From: Dipetalonema caudispina
Lineage: Eukaryota; Nematoda; Chromadorea; Rhabditida; Onchocercidae
DNA length: 35,967 bases
Direction of reading: 5' to 3'
NCBI GenBank assembly: GCA_013365325.1
Contig: JABVXV010000481.1
Location: 1-35,967, forward strand
Shown here: positions 24,501 through 35,967 of the stretch, in pieces
Layout of the letters: each line of letters begins with the position of its first letter
How positions within the stretch are numbered: the stretch's first letter is position 1
Program-made: the position numbers and the translations under genes
The notes under the pieces: generated by a model
The model's input: only the letters and a program-made list of their open reading frames with translations
Told to the model about the DNA's origin: nothing
Databases searched by the model: none

Positions 24501-27500
24501 CTGGATACGATGATTGTTGGTATCCGCAACGATAATGTCATTTTGCGCATTCACCGCAACTCCAGATGGTTCCGTAAACTGAAAGGAATGATTTCATTTT
24601 TTGTCATCTACATCTTAAAAAACTAGGCAAACTTTAGCGCATAATTCTTGGAGCATAGCCTACAACTTATTTTAAGAGAGTCCAAATGTATTTTAAGAGA
24701 GTCAAACCAAAAATAACAGTAGTATGCAAAACTACCACTTCATTTTTAAAACATTGTAAGACTTCCACGAATTTCAGTACCTAAGTAACTCAGTCGCAGC
24801 CTATGCATCAGTGTGATTAGAAAGAAAAAACACTTCATTGTCTTGGAAATATGAAAGAAGACTTCGTATTTCAAAACTAATTTTTAACAAATGGCACCAA
24901 AAATCGCCCAAGAATCTATGGCAGTACAAAACCATTTGTTTACAAAAATACAACTTGCATATGATAAAAGAAACTGAGAAAAACCTTGACCTGATAATAA
25001 AATATAAATAAAACTACAATGCAATAACCATAATTGGAAAATTACCTGTCCTTCCATAACGCCAAATTCACCAAATTTACAATGATAAATCATCTTCTGT
25101 CTCTTGATCTGTGCTCGTGGTGGATAAAGGTTGCTGATGCCCATATTCTGTAAATGAATCAACTATATTTATCCAAAATTTCAGTAACAATTTTGAGCTC
25201 TGAAATCAACGAAAAAAATTAAGGAAAAAACCGCTGTAGACCAATAATACTTTTGTCAGGGACGTAGTTGTCATTATAATGCCTTACCCGTTCTTGCTGG
25301 TAAATTAAAATTAAACTTGTTGAACTATACACTATGACAGCATATCAAAATATAGTCCCACACCTTATTCACCAGATTGAAAATACTGAAATGACAGGAA
25401 AATGTACATTCCATTCTAAGATTTTTTGAACAGAAATGAAAATTGGTGCAAAATGAAAGTGGTCTTTAACAAACCTTTTCAAGCTCCAAATCAGGTGACT
25501 CAGCAAGTTGCAAACCACTAGCCGGTTCAAGTCCCATACTCCACTTCTCATATTGATTGCTAAAGCCATTATCGACTGTAACAAATGTTCCGAGACTCTG
25601 ACTGGAGCCACCATATTCATTTTTAGGTCGTATCAAATTTGAATCTGAGAAATTATTGACGGGCAATGTACCGTTGGTCGCTGCTACTGATCGAGTCAGC
25701 TGTCGACTAGCTGGTCGGCCGATTGGTGCCGGTGGCATTCCTGCGTTTGCTGACGACATTGTTCCTTGAGACCATTCCGATGCACCGCGAACGAGACCTG
25801 AAGAATTATGTTAACAATTTCAGAACTAATATTCAATTAGTCTTACGAAATTGTCAAAGGAGAATTTTGCTCTTGTTCAAGTACAGGTACTATTTGGAGA
25901 AGAAAACGAAGCATAACATAATTTCTTTTCCCATAACTGATAATTCGTTGAAGCACATGTCGTACTTCATGCTTGCACATTTCGTATTAAATATGAATGC
26001 AAATCATATGTCAGTTTCAAATAATCATTCACATTAAAGTTCCAAATAAAAAACAGAAAAGAAAGGAAGACAAGAAAAGGAAAACAACGACGGTGGAAAA
26101 AATTGGAAGAGAATAAACAAACCAATTATTCGATAGTGAAAGACAATAAATGAGAAGAACCAGTCCTTTCAGCTTCATTCTGTCAAAAGACTCTCCCCTA
26201 CTACTTGCAAGGCAAAGGAAGACCTCATTTTCATAATGTGAATTTTTTTTTTTTCAAAACACTACAAATTTTTTTACAACATTAAGCAAATAATAAGCAG
26301 GTAATATGAAGCAGGTTAATTCAAATGTATAAAAATGTATAAAATTTTTGAATTTTAAGTTCTGAATTTACAATAATTAATTCCACTTCCACAAGTCATG
26401 AATCCATACGTTTTTTTACGTTTGTTTCTGCTTGCTGTTGTTGCTTTTTTACATCCATCAATATAAATACGTTCAAAATAAAAAATGATGGAACAGCTGA
26501 CAACGGAAGCATAGACGAAATGACGGAATGAATGGAATTACAGTTATCTAATTTTCGTCAATAGGAAAAGTTAGAATTAAGCTTGCCACGACAAAATTAA
26601 AATAATATTAATCATGGAAAAAACGAACGCACCCATAATGCTGATGATTTGTTGACGTGCTACATTCGGATTCAGTGGTGGAAAATCAAGTTCGCATGTT
26701 GTTTGTAGGATGTTATTACTATCCGGATTGAATGAAAAATATACTTGTAGACGGGTATGCAGAAGTTGCTTGAAAACCATTACTTCTGTTGGTGCGGCAT
26801 ATTTAACAAGACGTGAAGTGAATTCAATCGTTTGCGCCAACTTTTCGGCCATTTGTTGCACCTAAAAATAGGTTTTAAATTTAGCAGAATTTTAATAGTT
26901 AGAAGTTTAAAATTATAACAAGACAAATACAATCCATCACTAATAACGACTTTAGAAACTATCCTCCAAATTTTGAAAAAGGTATCACTAAGAAAAGGAC
27001 ATTTTAAGTCAGTGACTTATTTCGATTCCAAAATGCTCTGGAAGAGACCAAATGAAAAATATATAAATAAATATTTTCGTTTCTAAATACTGCCTCCTAC
27101 TAGACTGTAATTTTTTTCCACAGGAATTTGGAAGTTTTTTAAACTTGTTAGATCCATTGTACCGCTATAACAACTGGAAATGTTTTTTGGTAAAGTCCTG
27201 AAGGTGAAGGGAAAAAATGTGAAATTAATTTCTTGTTAAATCTTAATAATTTCTTGCAAACATACTTTTTTGTCAATTACAGTGAGCTGCAATTGCTTAG
27301 CACCATAAGCATTATCCAGATCCTTGATAATCTGCCGACGATTGTCTTCAATTATACGAATCAATGTTTGGGTTGCATCGTCCACATTTTGATGAGCTCT
27401 GGTCAGTGAGCAGCTTAAACGATTTTGTGCTGCATCAACCATCTGAAAATTTCCCAGCAAAATCAGTGTGTTTCAAATTTCCAATATAAATAAGAATCTT

Positions 27501-30500
27501 AAAAATATTCTTTTCATCTCATGTTTCAAACATTAGAAACATCAAGTTTGATCGCTCACGGAAATTTCAACTTCTTGTAAAATCAATTTTAGAAAAAAAA
27601 AGTAAGCAAACTAAGTTCAAAGGTTATTTACACAACAAAAACCAAACATAATGATACTTTATAAGTTTCAAGAAGCTCAGAATGCTTCAAACGAGCATCT
27701 TGCACCAATGTTTCCATGATTGCCATTTGTTTGTCAGCCACATCACTGATCAATTCATACTGATGTGTCGGTTGTACATGATCAACTTGGGTACATTCCA
27801 TACATATAGCCAAGTTGCATGTTAAACAGAAATATCGCAACGGTTGTGAACGGTGCTAAAAGGAAATATATGTTTCGTAAAAACCTGACCGGTCTCACAA
27901 TAACAGCAGTGGTTTTAATTCCATTCTGTTTAAAGGAACGTTAGCCGAAATGTACAAAGTAGCATTTTGAAGTATAAAGATCACATCTTCTCGATTATTC
28001 AGTAATAACGGCTTAAGTAAAAAATGATAAAGTCATGGCATGATTACAAATTATAAAATAACTTCCGTCCTATTCATCTTAGTACTTTTTGCTGATAGAG
28101 CAAAATTGAATTTATCCTTCTACAATACCATATTTCATATTGATGTTCGAGATCGTGAAACTCAAACATTACTTGTATGCATTTGCAAGCAGTTTTTTCG
28201 GCAAAGGCAGCGGCGAGAGCAGCAGCATCCTCTTGAGATAGCTGATCCACTCGATGTCCTTCGAAACAATGCATGTATTGGTGAGCCAAAGTACAATTGG
28301 CACATAAAAAATGTGTACAATCCTGACAAAATGCGCTTGCAAGTTCCCCACTTTTGCATCCCGTACATGATGAATTCTTATTACTGTTCTGTAAAAAGAT
28401 ATAGGCTGATCGGAAGCATAAAAAATGCTCTCTTCGAAGTCCATAAAATCGTACCAACAAAGTTAAAAAAAAGTAGGCTTTAATAATGAAAATGGATGAA
28501 AACCTGATCGTATGAAGGCGGTTCAATCAGTGGCGGTGAGGATGACGTTGAACTTGGTGATCCGAATATAAGTCCTTTATCATCAGCTAAATTCTGGCGA
28601 GTCATAACGCTTTCCAGTCCGTAATCAGTTAACAAACTCTCTATACCTGAAAATGTAATGCACATTAATGTGTAAACGTTATAAGGGTTGTCTACTCAAA
28701 GGAAAATTTCAAGTAAATTTTGTAAAATAATTCTATTCTTATCATCTACATCAAAACAAGTTTTGTCACAATTCAATCATTTTCCAAGGAACAAATTCTT
28801 TGCTGACGTCAGCGGACGTCATAAAAATTTTCCTCTTGTACATTAAACAGCAAAAATAACGATATCGACCTGTAATTCTACACGTGATTACTAAAAGATG
28901 AAATCCATTGGCCCCTTTCATCTTGCAATCAATCTCTGCTTTTTAATTTTGCTTCACTCTTTCTTGAAGTTTAAACTTTTGAAGTTAAAAAAACAAGGCA
29001 ATAAAAATACAACTCAAAAAAATAACCGAAAAAAGTTTTCAAGGAGGGTCTGAAAACATGGATTAGAATAAGGAAAGAATGCAGTTAAAATAAAGAGTAG
29101 TCCTTCCTATTTATAGTCATTAAGTACTGCTTACCAAAATCTTTTTTATTAAGGAAAAAAAGAAATTATGAAATGTCTGAAATATTTTTGAATGTCATAC
29201 AAAAATCACTACTACGTTAAGTAAAATGAAGGATAGATACACATGATTTCCAGTAATGCTAAAGTATTAATTGCCCATTAATCCAAGAGTAGTTCAGCCT
29301 GTCATGTTCAGAAGAGTTTCGTAGGACCTGAAGGCAAAAGCCCGTGACGCTTGGTAGATCGTGCAAGTGAAGTTGTTAATGATCTTTTCTTTCCCTCTCT
29401 TTGTCCTTTCTTCTCCAGTCACCATTCCTTTTTTCTTTCCATCACTCCTTTTTTCGTATTTCAGTACTTCAATATCTAGCTGTTTCTAATCCGTTTTTCG
29501 AAAAACATTTCAATAATTCTTGAATCTCACTCAATCCTAGCGAACTTCTAAAATCCCGATTCAGAACATCTGATGGACTACAAACAGTGCGTTCGAAGAT
29601 TTGTATACTTGACAGCAATTAGTAATGAACAGAATAAGTAAGCAGCTATCGCTCACAAAATATATAGTACTGAAAGAGAATATGCTTTACCGAGCTGTAT
29701 TGACAACTGCGTTTCAACGCGACATTGTGGACATACGATTTTCTCCGCACAATTATCATCCATCTGGCGTTCCAGGCATGATTTGCAAAAACTGTGAAAA
29801 CAAGCAAGAACTTTTGGCTCACGATAAGGTTCCAAACACAGTGGACATTTTACCACCTGCAACATCTATAATCATCTAAATTGTATGCAATGTTCACAAC
29901 ATTTACAACTTGTTTATTTCATGTAATTAATTTAAAGGGATTACCATTGGATTTCTATTTTTCAATCTCTAAACAATTCTTTTGTCTAATTTTAACGAAT
30001 ACTTGATTTTTGCAATGTAAGCTGCTTATTCAATGATTTGTTAAATTAACTCGTTTAATCACTTCGGGTAAATAAAAATCCTTCGTGTTTTAAATCGAGT
30101 AGTACTGGAACTCGATTGCGTAATTACTTAATGCGAACTTAATGAGTCATCAAATGTCTTATTCAATTTCTTTCAATAATCCAACGTCAAACTAATGATT
30201 ACTTATTGACGTCAGTTCTTATTTTCCATGATGTCAAATGCCTAAATTTACTTATTAAATTCCAAAAGACTGGAAACCAATTATTCAACTATCTATTTCT
30301 TTTTTAGTAGTGAATGAAACTCAAAATTCTAAATTGGAATGAATATAAGAGAAACTTTTTAATGAAATACTTACAAATTAACGCACTTCGCAACGACGAA
30401 AATTTCCAGCATGTTGTTTATCAGTTTATAAATCCACTAGTTAATTTGCTGTCCACCCATTTCTCGACTTCCCAGTTTTATCAAAGTAAATCTCAGCATT

Positions 30501-32630
30501 CTACCCAAGATAAACCAGACATTCTTAAAAATCTTTAAGGATGACTGGTTTTATCCTTCCTAACCAATCATTTTTGTATCCATTAAAAACAAAACAGAAA
30601 AAATGCATAGGTATTTGATGAATTCCTTTTTTTTTTTAAAAAATATTTTCGCCATCTACACATCCACTATGTGTGGTTTATATAGACATTAAAAAAAAGA
30701 AAAAAAAATAGTTATAAAGGACAAATTGACTAAATCAGTCTGTTTACATAGTTATTGTACATATGCTACTGTATCGCATTCGATCAGAAATGGCGATATG
30801 GTCACAAGGATCACATCGTTAATTTTCCACTGGTCTATCAGGTATCCCTTTAGGACCTCAACTTTCTCATTAGATTTCAATTTCACAAAAAATCACATTT
30901 CAGTTATCCTTTAGTTGTAGGAAACGAAATGAAACTATATATATATATATATATATAATGTATAAATTATCTCTCGGTACTCGCACTATAGGAACTGAAT
31001 TCAAAGATTCAATTTGCTAAAAAAAAAAAAAATTCTGATTTCATATTAAAAGTCCACTATTCCATTCCTCACGCCGATCCAAATTTTATAAATGAATCTT
31101 ACACGCCTATAATTCTCTACTACAATACTTCAGCCTTTAAATATCTTCAACAAATAATTCTACTCTGTAAATAATTATTCATTCATCCTCCTGTTCTATT
31201 GATGAGTTTCATTTTCAAGGATACATTTTTCATTTAAATAAGTGCTTATGCCTGTGTATATATATATATATATATATATATGAATATCTATTATTTAGGT
31301 CTATTTTGTGTATCTTCCCATACATACACAATTAATTTTACTCCCTCAGTATCCGGAAAATTTCCAAAAAATTATTGGAAAACTATACTTCCTATAATTG
31401 CTTTTCTCTAAGGAGAGAGAAAAAAAGAAAAAAAAACCTATGCAAGTTGAGAATTTGAGATATACAAATTATTTCCAATAAAACGATCAATCTATTCCAT
31501 GGATTTTTTGCTTCAGTAAATTGTACAAACCCAACTGACTGATATGAAATGAGTGAAAAGTTTCAGTTTGATCAAATCAATCCGAATATACCTTTATGCC
31601 TTTAATTTTTCCACTGTACAAATATATACCGGTAATATTTTTCTACTATAAATACTCATCTGTTAACATACTTTTCCCTAAAATTTCTTGTCTTTTTCTC
31701 GAAATATTTCTGTCATTTACCCAAATATCGTCAATGTAATAAATTCTGACATTATGCATGACATCAAATACTTTGACTACACTACTGGCATATTACCATT
31801 CCTCTACAGAACAGAAAAAAGAATAAAAAAGCGAAAAAAAAAAAATTTCGTCGCAACCCAATATTTGTTACTGAAATAAACGGCTTAGGTCAGCAAAAAA
31901 AATATAAAAATTACCACTTTTTCACCTAAATTAAATAATCTAATCCCTTCTTCTTGCATAAAATGCATTCTTATACATCATTACTGATAAGTTCTTAAAA
32001 AAAAATGCAGTAAAGTTCGACTTATCAAAAAAAAAGAAGAGAGGTACATTTCAAACTTGCAAAGATAATAACTCATGACGATACGACAAATATATCTTCA
32101 ATTAAACTTAAACAGTAAAATAAAAAAAAATATTTGCAAGTGTAATATAGTGCAATATGCCGAAACAATTTTTCAATTTAAAATTTTAAGCTAACTTCCA
32201 AATTAATTTAAAACCAAATGGCAATAAATAAACAACCAATATCCTGCATATGTAACAATTTTTCGATAGCAAAAAATGTTTACTTTTCCAATATTCGTAC
32301 TCTTTTTTTCTTCCCATGCTTCTTTCCGGATATATAAAATGAGAAATCCGGAAACTCATTAAAAAAAAAAAAAAAAAAAACCGAATAAACAATCTCATAT
32401 CTTTTGATTTTTTGATATCTAATCGTTTTCAATCCTTCTCAAATTATTACCATCTGTGAACAATCGTTTCGAGATACAGCATTTGGAAATTTTCGTACGT
32501 TGCAACATTGTAATAGGAATAATAGAAATTAATTACCTAAATAAGAGAAAGAAAAGAATTTTACCTGTTCATTAAGAGGTGGAGGTGTAGGAGCAAGACC
32601 AAAGGATCCAGTAAGTGTTGGCTCGCACAT
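21516..32630 (-). CDS. ncl-1: Brat/NCL-1-type TRIM-NHL protein (RING, two B-boxes, coiled coil, NHL propeller), 14 exons
   Basis: Predicted RNA-binding translational repressor; Brat and NCL-1 restrain growth, nucleolar size and rRNA synthesis. Exons (minus): 32565-32630, 29691-29856, 28504-28646, 28173-28388, 27658-27855, 27266-27442, 26633-26861, 25475-25797, 25046-25147, 24421-24578, 23791-23968, 22665-22808, 22008-22151, 21516-21698. Phases are consistent and give 808 aa. The RING is C3HC4 at residues 26-67 (C26, C29, C41, H43, C46, C49, C64, C67). B-box 1 is at 133-170. B-box 2 is at 195-228 and its first Cys/His pair is split across exons 4 and 5. A coiled coil occupies roughly 236-370, a Ser/Asn/Gly-rich linker roughly 400-500, and the six-bladed NHL domain 525-790. 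The NHL region aligns to Drosophila Brat (recalled from knowledge) with a constant offset of 239 and no indels over 535-694, which favours ncl-1/brat over nhl-1, nhl-2 or lin-41. The start follows a T14-CAG acceptor by 2 nt. A frame that omits the RING is discussed in the findings. Confidence 0.94.
22970..22986. other. Short perfect hairpin in ncl-1 intron 11
   Basis: ACCAATT, loop AAA, AATTGGT. A 7-bp inverted repeat containing a CCAAT box on both strands. No function is assigned. Confidence 0.4.
28804..28886. promoter_or_regulatory. CRE/bZIP and E-box motif cluster in ncl-1 intron 2
   Basis: The perfect palindromic cAMP-response element TGACGTCA is at 28804-28811. A one-mismatch copy, GGACGTCA, follows at 28814-28821, exactly 10 bp (one helical turn) later. 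A CACGTG E-box lies at 28881-28886. The motifs are read directly; factor binding is inference. Confidence 0.35.
30184..30236. promoter_or_regulatory. CRE-like motif cluster in ncl-1 intron 1
   Basis: The perfect TGACGTCA is at 30207-30214, flanked by a CGTCA half site near 30185 and a TGATGTCA variant near 30228. It lies in the 2.7-kb first intron of the ncl-1 gene and parallels the cluster in intron 2. Confidence 0.3.
30935..31281. repeat. Two (AT)n arrays in ncl-1 intron 1
   Basis: AT dinucleotide runs at 30935-30957 and 31256-31281 inside the 2.7-kb first intron. Confidence 0.85.
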
Positions 32631-32648
32631 GCCTGAAAAAAAAAAAAA
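32628..32648 (-). promoter_or_regulatory. Probable spliced-leader trans-splice acceptor of the ncl-1 gene
   Basis: On the minus strand a run of 14 T ends in CAG (G at 32633), then GC and the ATG at 32630-32628. This gives a 5' UTR of only 2 nt after splicing, which is normal for trans-spliced worm mRNAs. A non-coding upstream exon remains possible. Confidence 0.6.
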
Positions 32649-32954
32649 ACAATGAAGGAAAATTTTCAAATTTATACCTAATATTTATTTATGTAAATTA
32701 TTTAAAATTTGAAATTTCCTTTATTCTTATCACAAAATTTCTATACTATATGAATTATTTGCATGTATGCACACATATATATATATATTTATATATGTAT
32801 GTCAATTGTAAACTATCCAAGTTTCAAGTAAACAAAACTTAATCTATATATATATATATATATAAACTTACCTAATCTTTCTGTTACCATTTATGTATGT
32901 ACATCTATACCCTATGTTGACGTATTTTCAGGATTGATACCTGAGAGGAACTAA

Positions 32955-33121
32955 GCAGTAGTAATAAAAATAATAATAACAGTAATAATAATAACAATAA
33001 TAATAATAATAATAACAATAATGATAAAAATAATAGCCGTAATAATAATAATAATGATAATAATAGTAGTATTAGTACAAGTAGTAATAGCAGTAGCAAT
33101 AATAACAACAGTAGCAGTACC
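32955..33121. repeat. Imperfect (AAT)n array upstream of ncl-1
   Basis: A degenerate trinucleotide repeat with AGT, AGC and AAC variants, ending about 320 bp upstream of the ATG. The minus-strand poly-Leu frame is a repeat artefact. Confidence 0.9.
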
Positions 33122-35528
33122 ACCAACAAATCCTACTCATCCGATGATGGAATATACATGATAATTCCGGGTTAAGAATGTAGGATTGCTCCCGGTGAAA
33201 ACCCTCCTCTCCATTATCCCTTTTTTGCCCGATACTATAAGATGTATGAATAAAATCGATATCAAGAATAATAAAGATAATTTGATTGTAATGATGATAA
33301 TGATAATGATGTTTATTGTATAGATATGCTCGATAAATTTTTCATTTTAAAAAAAAAAAAGATTGAGAAGAAAATAGAATGAAACACGAATATATTTATC
33401 AATGAAATTAATAATATAAGGGTTTTATTATAATTAAGCTTTTATTTGTTATATACTTCAGAGATTTTTTTTTTTTTGTTCCGATGAGATTGAAATTTTT
33501 AGATGTAACAAAAACTTTCTGGTAATAATCAATGAAGTGTTGGGAAAAAATAATATATTTATCATTTTCATGCAATTTATAAAATAATCAATGAGACGAT
33601 GAAAAATAATCTTGCAGTGAATGTGATATTAGCTTATCAAAGCAATCTAAAAAGGCACAAGAAGAAAGAGGGAGAGAGAGAGAGAAAGAGGAGAGAGTAA
33701 AGGAAAAAAAAAAGAAAGAACTGATCAATTCTTTCTAAAAGGTTTTAGCTCGAGAATTATAGCTCAGATGAAAATTTTCTCAAAAAGTAAAAAAAAAAAA
33801 CTGGAAATTTCGAAAATAATTTTACATTTTAGAGCACTAAAAGTGAATTTGTCGCTTCCTTTGCTTTTAAAGAAACTATAATTACTCTTTTGGAAAGGAA
33901 GCAATAAAGTTAATTTGGATTAGATTAATCCAAGTTGTTTTAAGTTAAACAAAATCAAACCTTTGCTTTTCACTCATTTAAAATTTCTATAAAAAAAAAA
34001 ATGATCTTTTTTTTTTTTTTTTTTTTTTTTTGGGGGGAGGGAGGAATAAAAATTATTGTTTGTTGTGTAATCATGAAGAAAATGACAATAATGTATGATG
34101 TGACAAAAAAATTGTTCCATTGATAAATGAAATTAAAAAAAAGAAGAATATAAGAAATATGCAGATGATTAAATAAAATAGATAAATATATTTTGTTTGA
34201 AAGAATAAAAGATGAAGAATATTTATATTTAAATTTGAAGTGAAAAAAAAAAACACTTATTATGTATGTAGGAAAATCATGGAATAAGAACTGGAAATAA
34301 ATAAATATTGGAAGTGAAATTAATAGCATAATTAATAAGATAATAAATGAAAAATAAAAACAATTAATTTTTTCAATTTCCTTCTCCTTTTCATCTATCA
34401 TCTTGTGAAAATGAAAAATATCATGATGAATAATAAGAGGAATAGATGAAATCAAATAGGAACAGATAGTGATGATATGACGATGATGATGATGATGATG
34501 ATGATGATAATGATAGCACGACGACTATGATAATGATATTTAATAACTTTAATTTCAAAATGGTGAAGTCATCTTGAAAAAGTAGAAATGAAATTTCATC
34601 CATATTTTCTTCCAATCTTTTCCACTGATCATCTTTCCCATCATCCTATACATTCTTCCCTTCATTTATTTTATCATTGCTGTTTTAAAATTAATTATCA
34701 AAAATGGAAAATATGAATCATCGACAAGGTATGCCGAAATTTCATCATTTTTTGCAGCTATTTTCGAATTTTTCCCTTATTAATATTCTGAAAATGTTAA
34801 TTTTATGTTTCTGAATATTTGTTCCGAATAATATTACCGGAAATCTCATTAATCACGAATAGTCTGGACAATTCTGTTATGATCCTGGAGATCTTAGACA
34901 ATTCCTGTGATCTTGAAGACTTCCATTAATCTCACCACATAATCATTATATATTTATAATTTTTTCGCTTGGAATAATAATTTAAAAAAGATGAAAAAGA
35001 TAAATGAGTAAAAAAAACAAGAAAAAACAAAAAAAGAAATGATAGTAATAAATCGTAAAACTAATTGCAAAAATCATAACAATAAAATGAAAATAGTAAC
35101 AGATCATAAATAACAATTGGCAATAAAAATGAATAAATAAGTAATTAGTGACAATAATAATGAAAATAATAAGTAATAATAATCGATAATACTAAAAAGG
35201 AAAAAAAATAATAATAATAATTACAATACTACTAATTTCTGAAATGAATAACTGATAAAAATAAATTAATCAAAATGATCTGATGATTGATTTATTTGCA
35301 TAATTATTATTCTCAAATATAAGGTTAGAAAAAATATTAATGAGAATACATACATTCATGTGAAGCTATACAAAATTGTAAATATATTTCCCTTAAATTA
35401 TCTTAATGAAATGAAAAATAGTTTATATTTAGTAATACTCAATTTTAATGCAACATTTCATAAATCATCAATTAATTGTTGTTGTCATTATTTATCTCTA
35501 TCCAGTGAATAGATGATTTAACTGCATA

Positions 35529-35530
<2 letters not shown>
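33122..35530. other. Upstream intergenic DNA of ncl-1
   Basis: A small less AT-rich patch at 33120-33245 is the best visible place for a promoter or 5' UTR element. The rest is AT-rich, with (GA)n at 33664-33698, a T25-G6 run at 34007-34037, (GAT)n at 34471-34513 and a two-copy 30-bp repeat at 34867-34925. No gene recognised. Confidence 0.5.
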
Positions 35531-35565
<35 letters not shown>

Positions 35566-35693
35566 GTTATTATTATTATTATTGTTACTATTATTATTAT
35601 TATTATTATTATTATTATCATTATTATTATCATTATTATTATTATCATTATTATTTGCATACATCATCACCATCATTATCATCATCATCATCA
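35531..35693. repeat. (ATT)n then (ATC)n microsatellite
   Basis: ATT repeats with GTT, ACT and ATC interruptions, grading into a (CAT/ATC)n stretch from about 35660. Confidence 0.9.
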
Positions 35694-35791
35694 CCCTTTC
35701 TTTCTTTCTTTTCCTCTCCCTCTTTTCCTCCTTCTCATTGTTTCCTTTAATATTTATAACATTTCCATATTCATTATAAACAATAATTAAA

Positions 35792-35967
<176 letters not shown>

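Noticed and set aside
28040..28483. 147-codon plus-strand frame
   Set aside because: Lies antisense to the B-box 1 exon of ncl-1, whose zinc ligands are fully explained on the minus strand.
30314..30538. 74-codon plus-strand frame inside ncl-1 intron 1
   Set aside because: No clear splice or start context and no recognisable domain.
3928..32630. Idea that ncl-1 and PEPD form a nematode operon
   Set aside because: Same strand and order would allow it, but the gap between the ncl-1 stop and PEPD ATG is about 11.4 kb, far beyond operon spacing.
33970..34455. 161-codon minus-strand frame, longest in the window
   Set aside because: Phe/Ile/Tyr/Ser-rich low-complexity translation of AT-rich DNA including a T25 run; no motif.

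Overview
The window is eukaryotic, very AT-rich nuclear DNA, most likely from a nematode. It carries two intron-rich protein genes on the minus strand. Their 3' splice sites are of the worm type (T-rich tract then CAG, with no obvious branch point), and an acceptor lies only 7 nt (PEPD) or 2 nt (ncl-1) upstream of each start codon, as expected for spliced-leader trans-splicing. The best protein match I can make is a Brat/NCL-1-type TRIM-NHL protein. A filarial or other spirurid worm would fit the composition, but I cannot fix the species by eye.

Layout, left to right. 1-3.9 kb is intergenic, with (ATT)n and (AAT)n microsatellites and two weak plus-strand exon candidates. 3,928-10,059 (minus) is a complete 13-exon gene for cytosolic Xaa-Pro dipeptidase (prolidase, PEPD), 481 aa, with all five metal ligands. 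10.1-21.5 kb is mostly repeat-rich intergenic DNA with poly-A/T runs, (TG)n, (ACAT)n and a 200-bp (AAT)n block. At 11.5-13.9 kb it holds a cluster of small plus-strand open segments with splice signals, including a possible two-exon secreted protein and a one-helix membrane microprotein. 19.9-21.5 kb is less AT-rich and may be the 3' UTR or downstream region of the next gene. 21,516-32,630 (minus) is a complete 14-exon gene for a RING/B-box/B-box/coiled-coil/NHL protein of 808 aa, orthologous to Drosophila Brat and probably C. elegans ncl-1. 32.6-36 kb is upstream DNA rich in trinucleotide repeats. Both window ends lie in (ATT)n.

The two genes share orientation but are about 11 kb apart, so they do not look like an operon. 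PEPD is a housekeeping enzyme of proline recycling. The ncl-1/brat product is expected to be an RNA-binding translational repressor that limits ribosome biogenesis and cell growth. The points most worth follow-up are the RING finger on a Brat-type protein, a cluster of Brat-type UUGUUG motifs just downstream of its own stop codon, CRE-like sites in its first two introns, a GC-AG intron in PEPD, and the undescribed plus-strand open segments at 11.5-13.9 kb.
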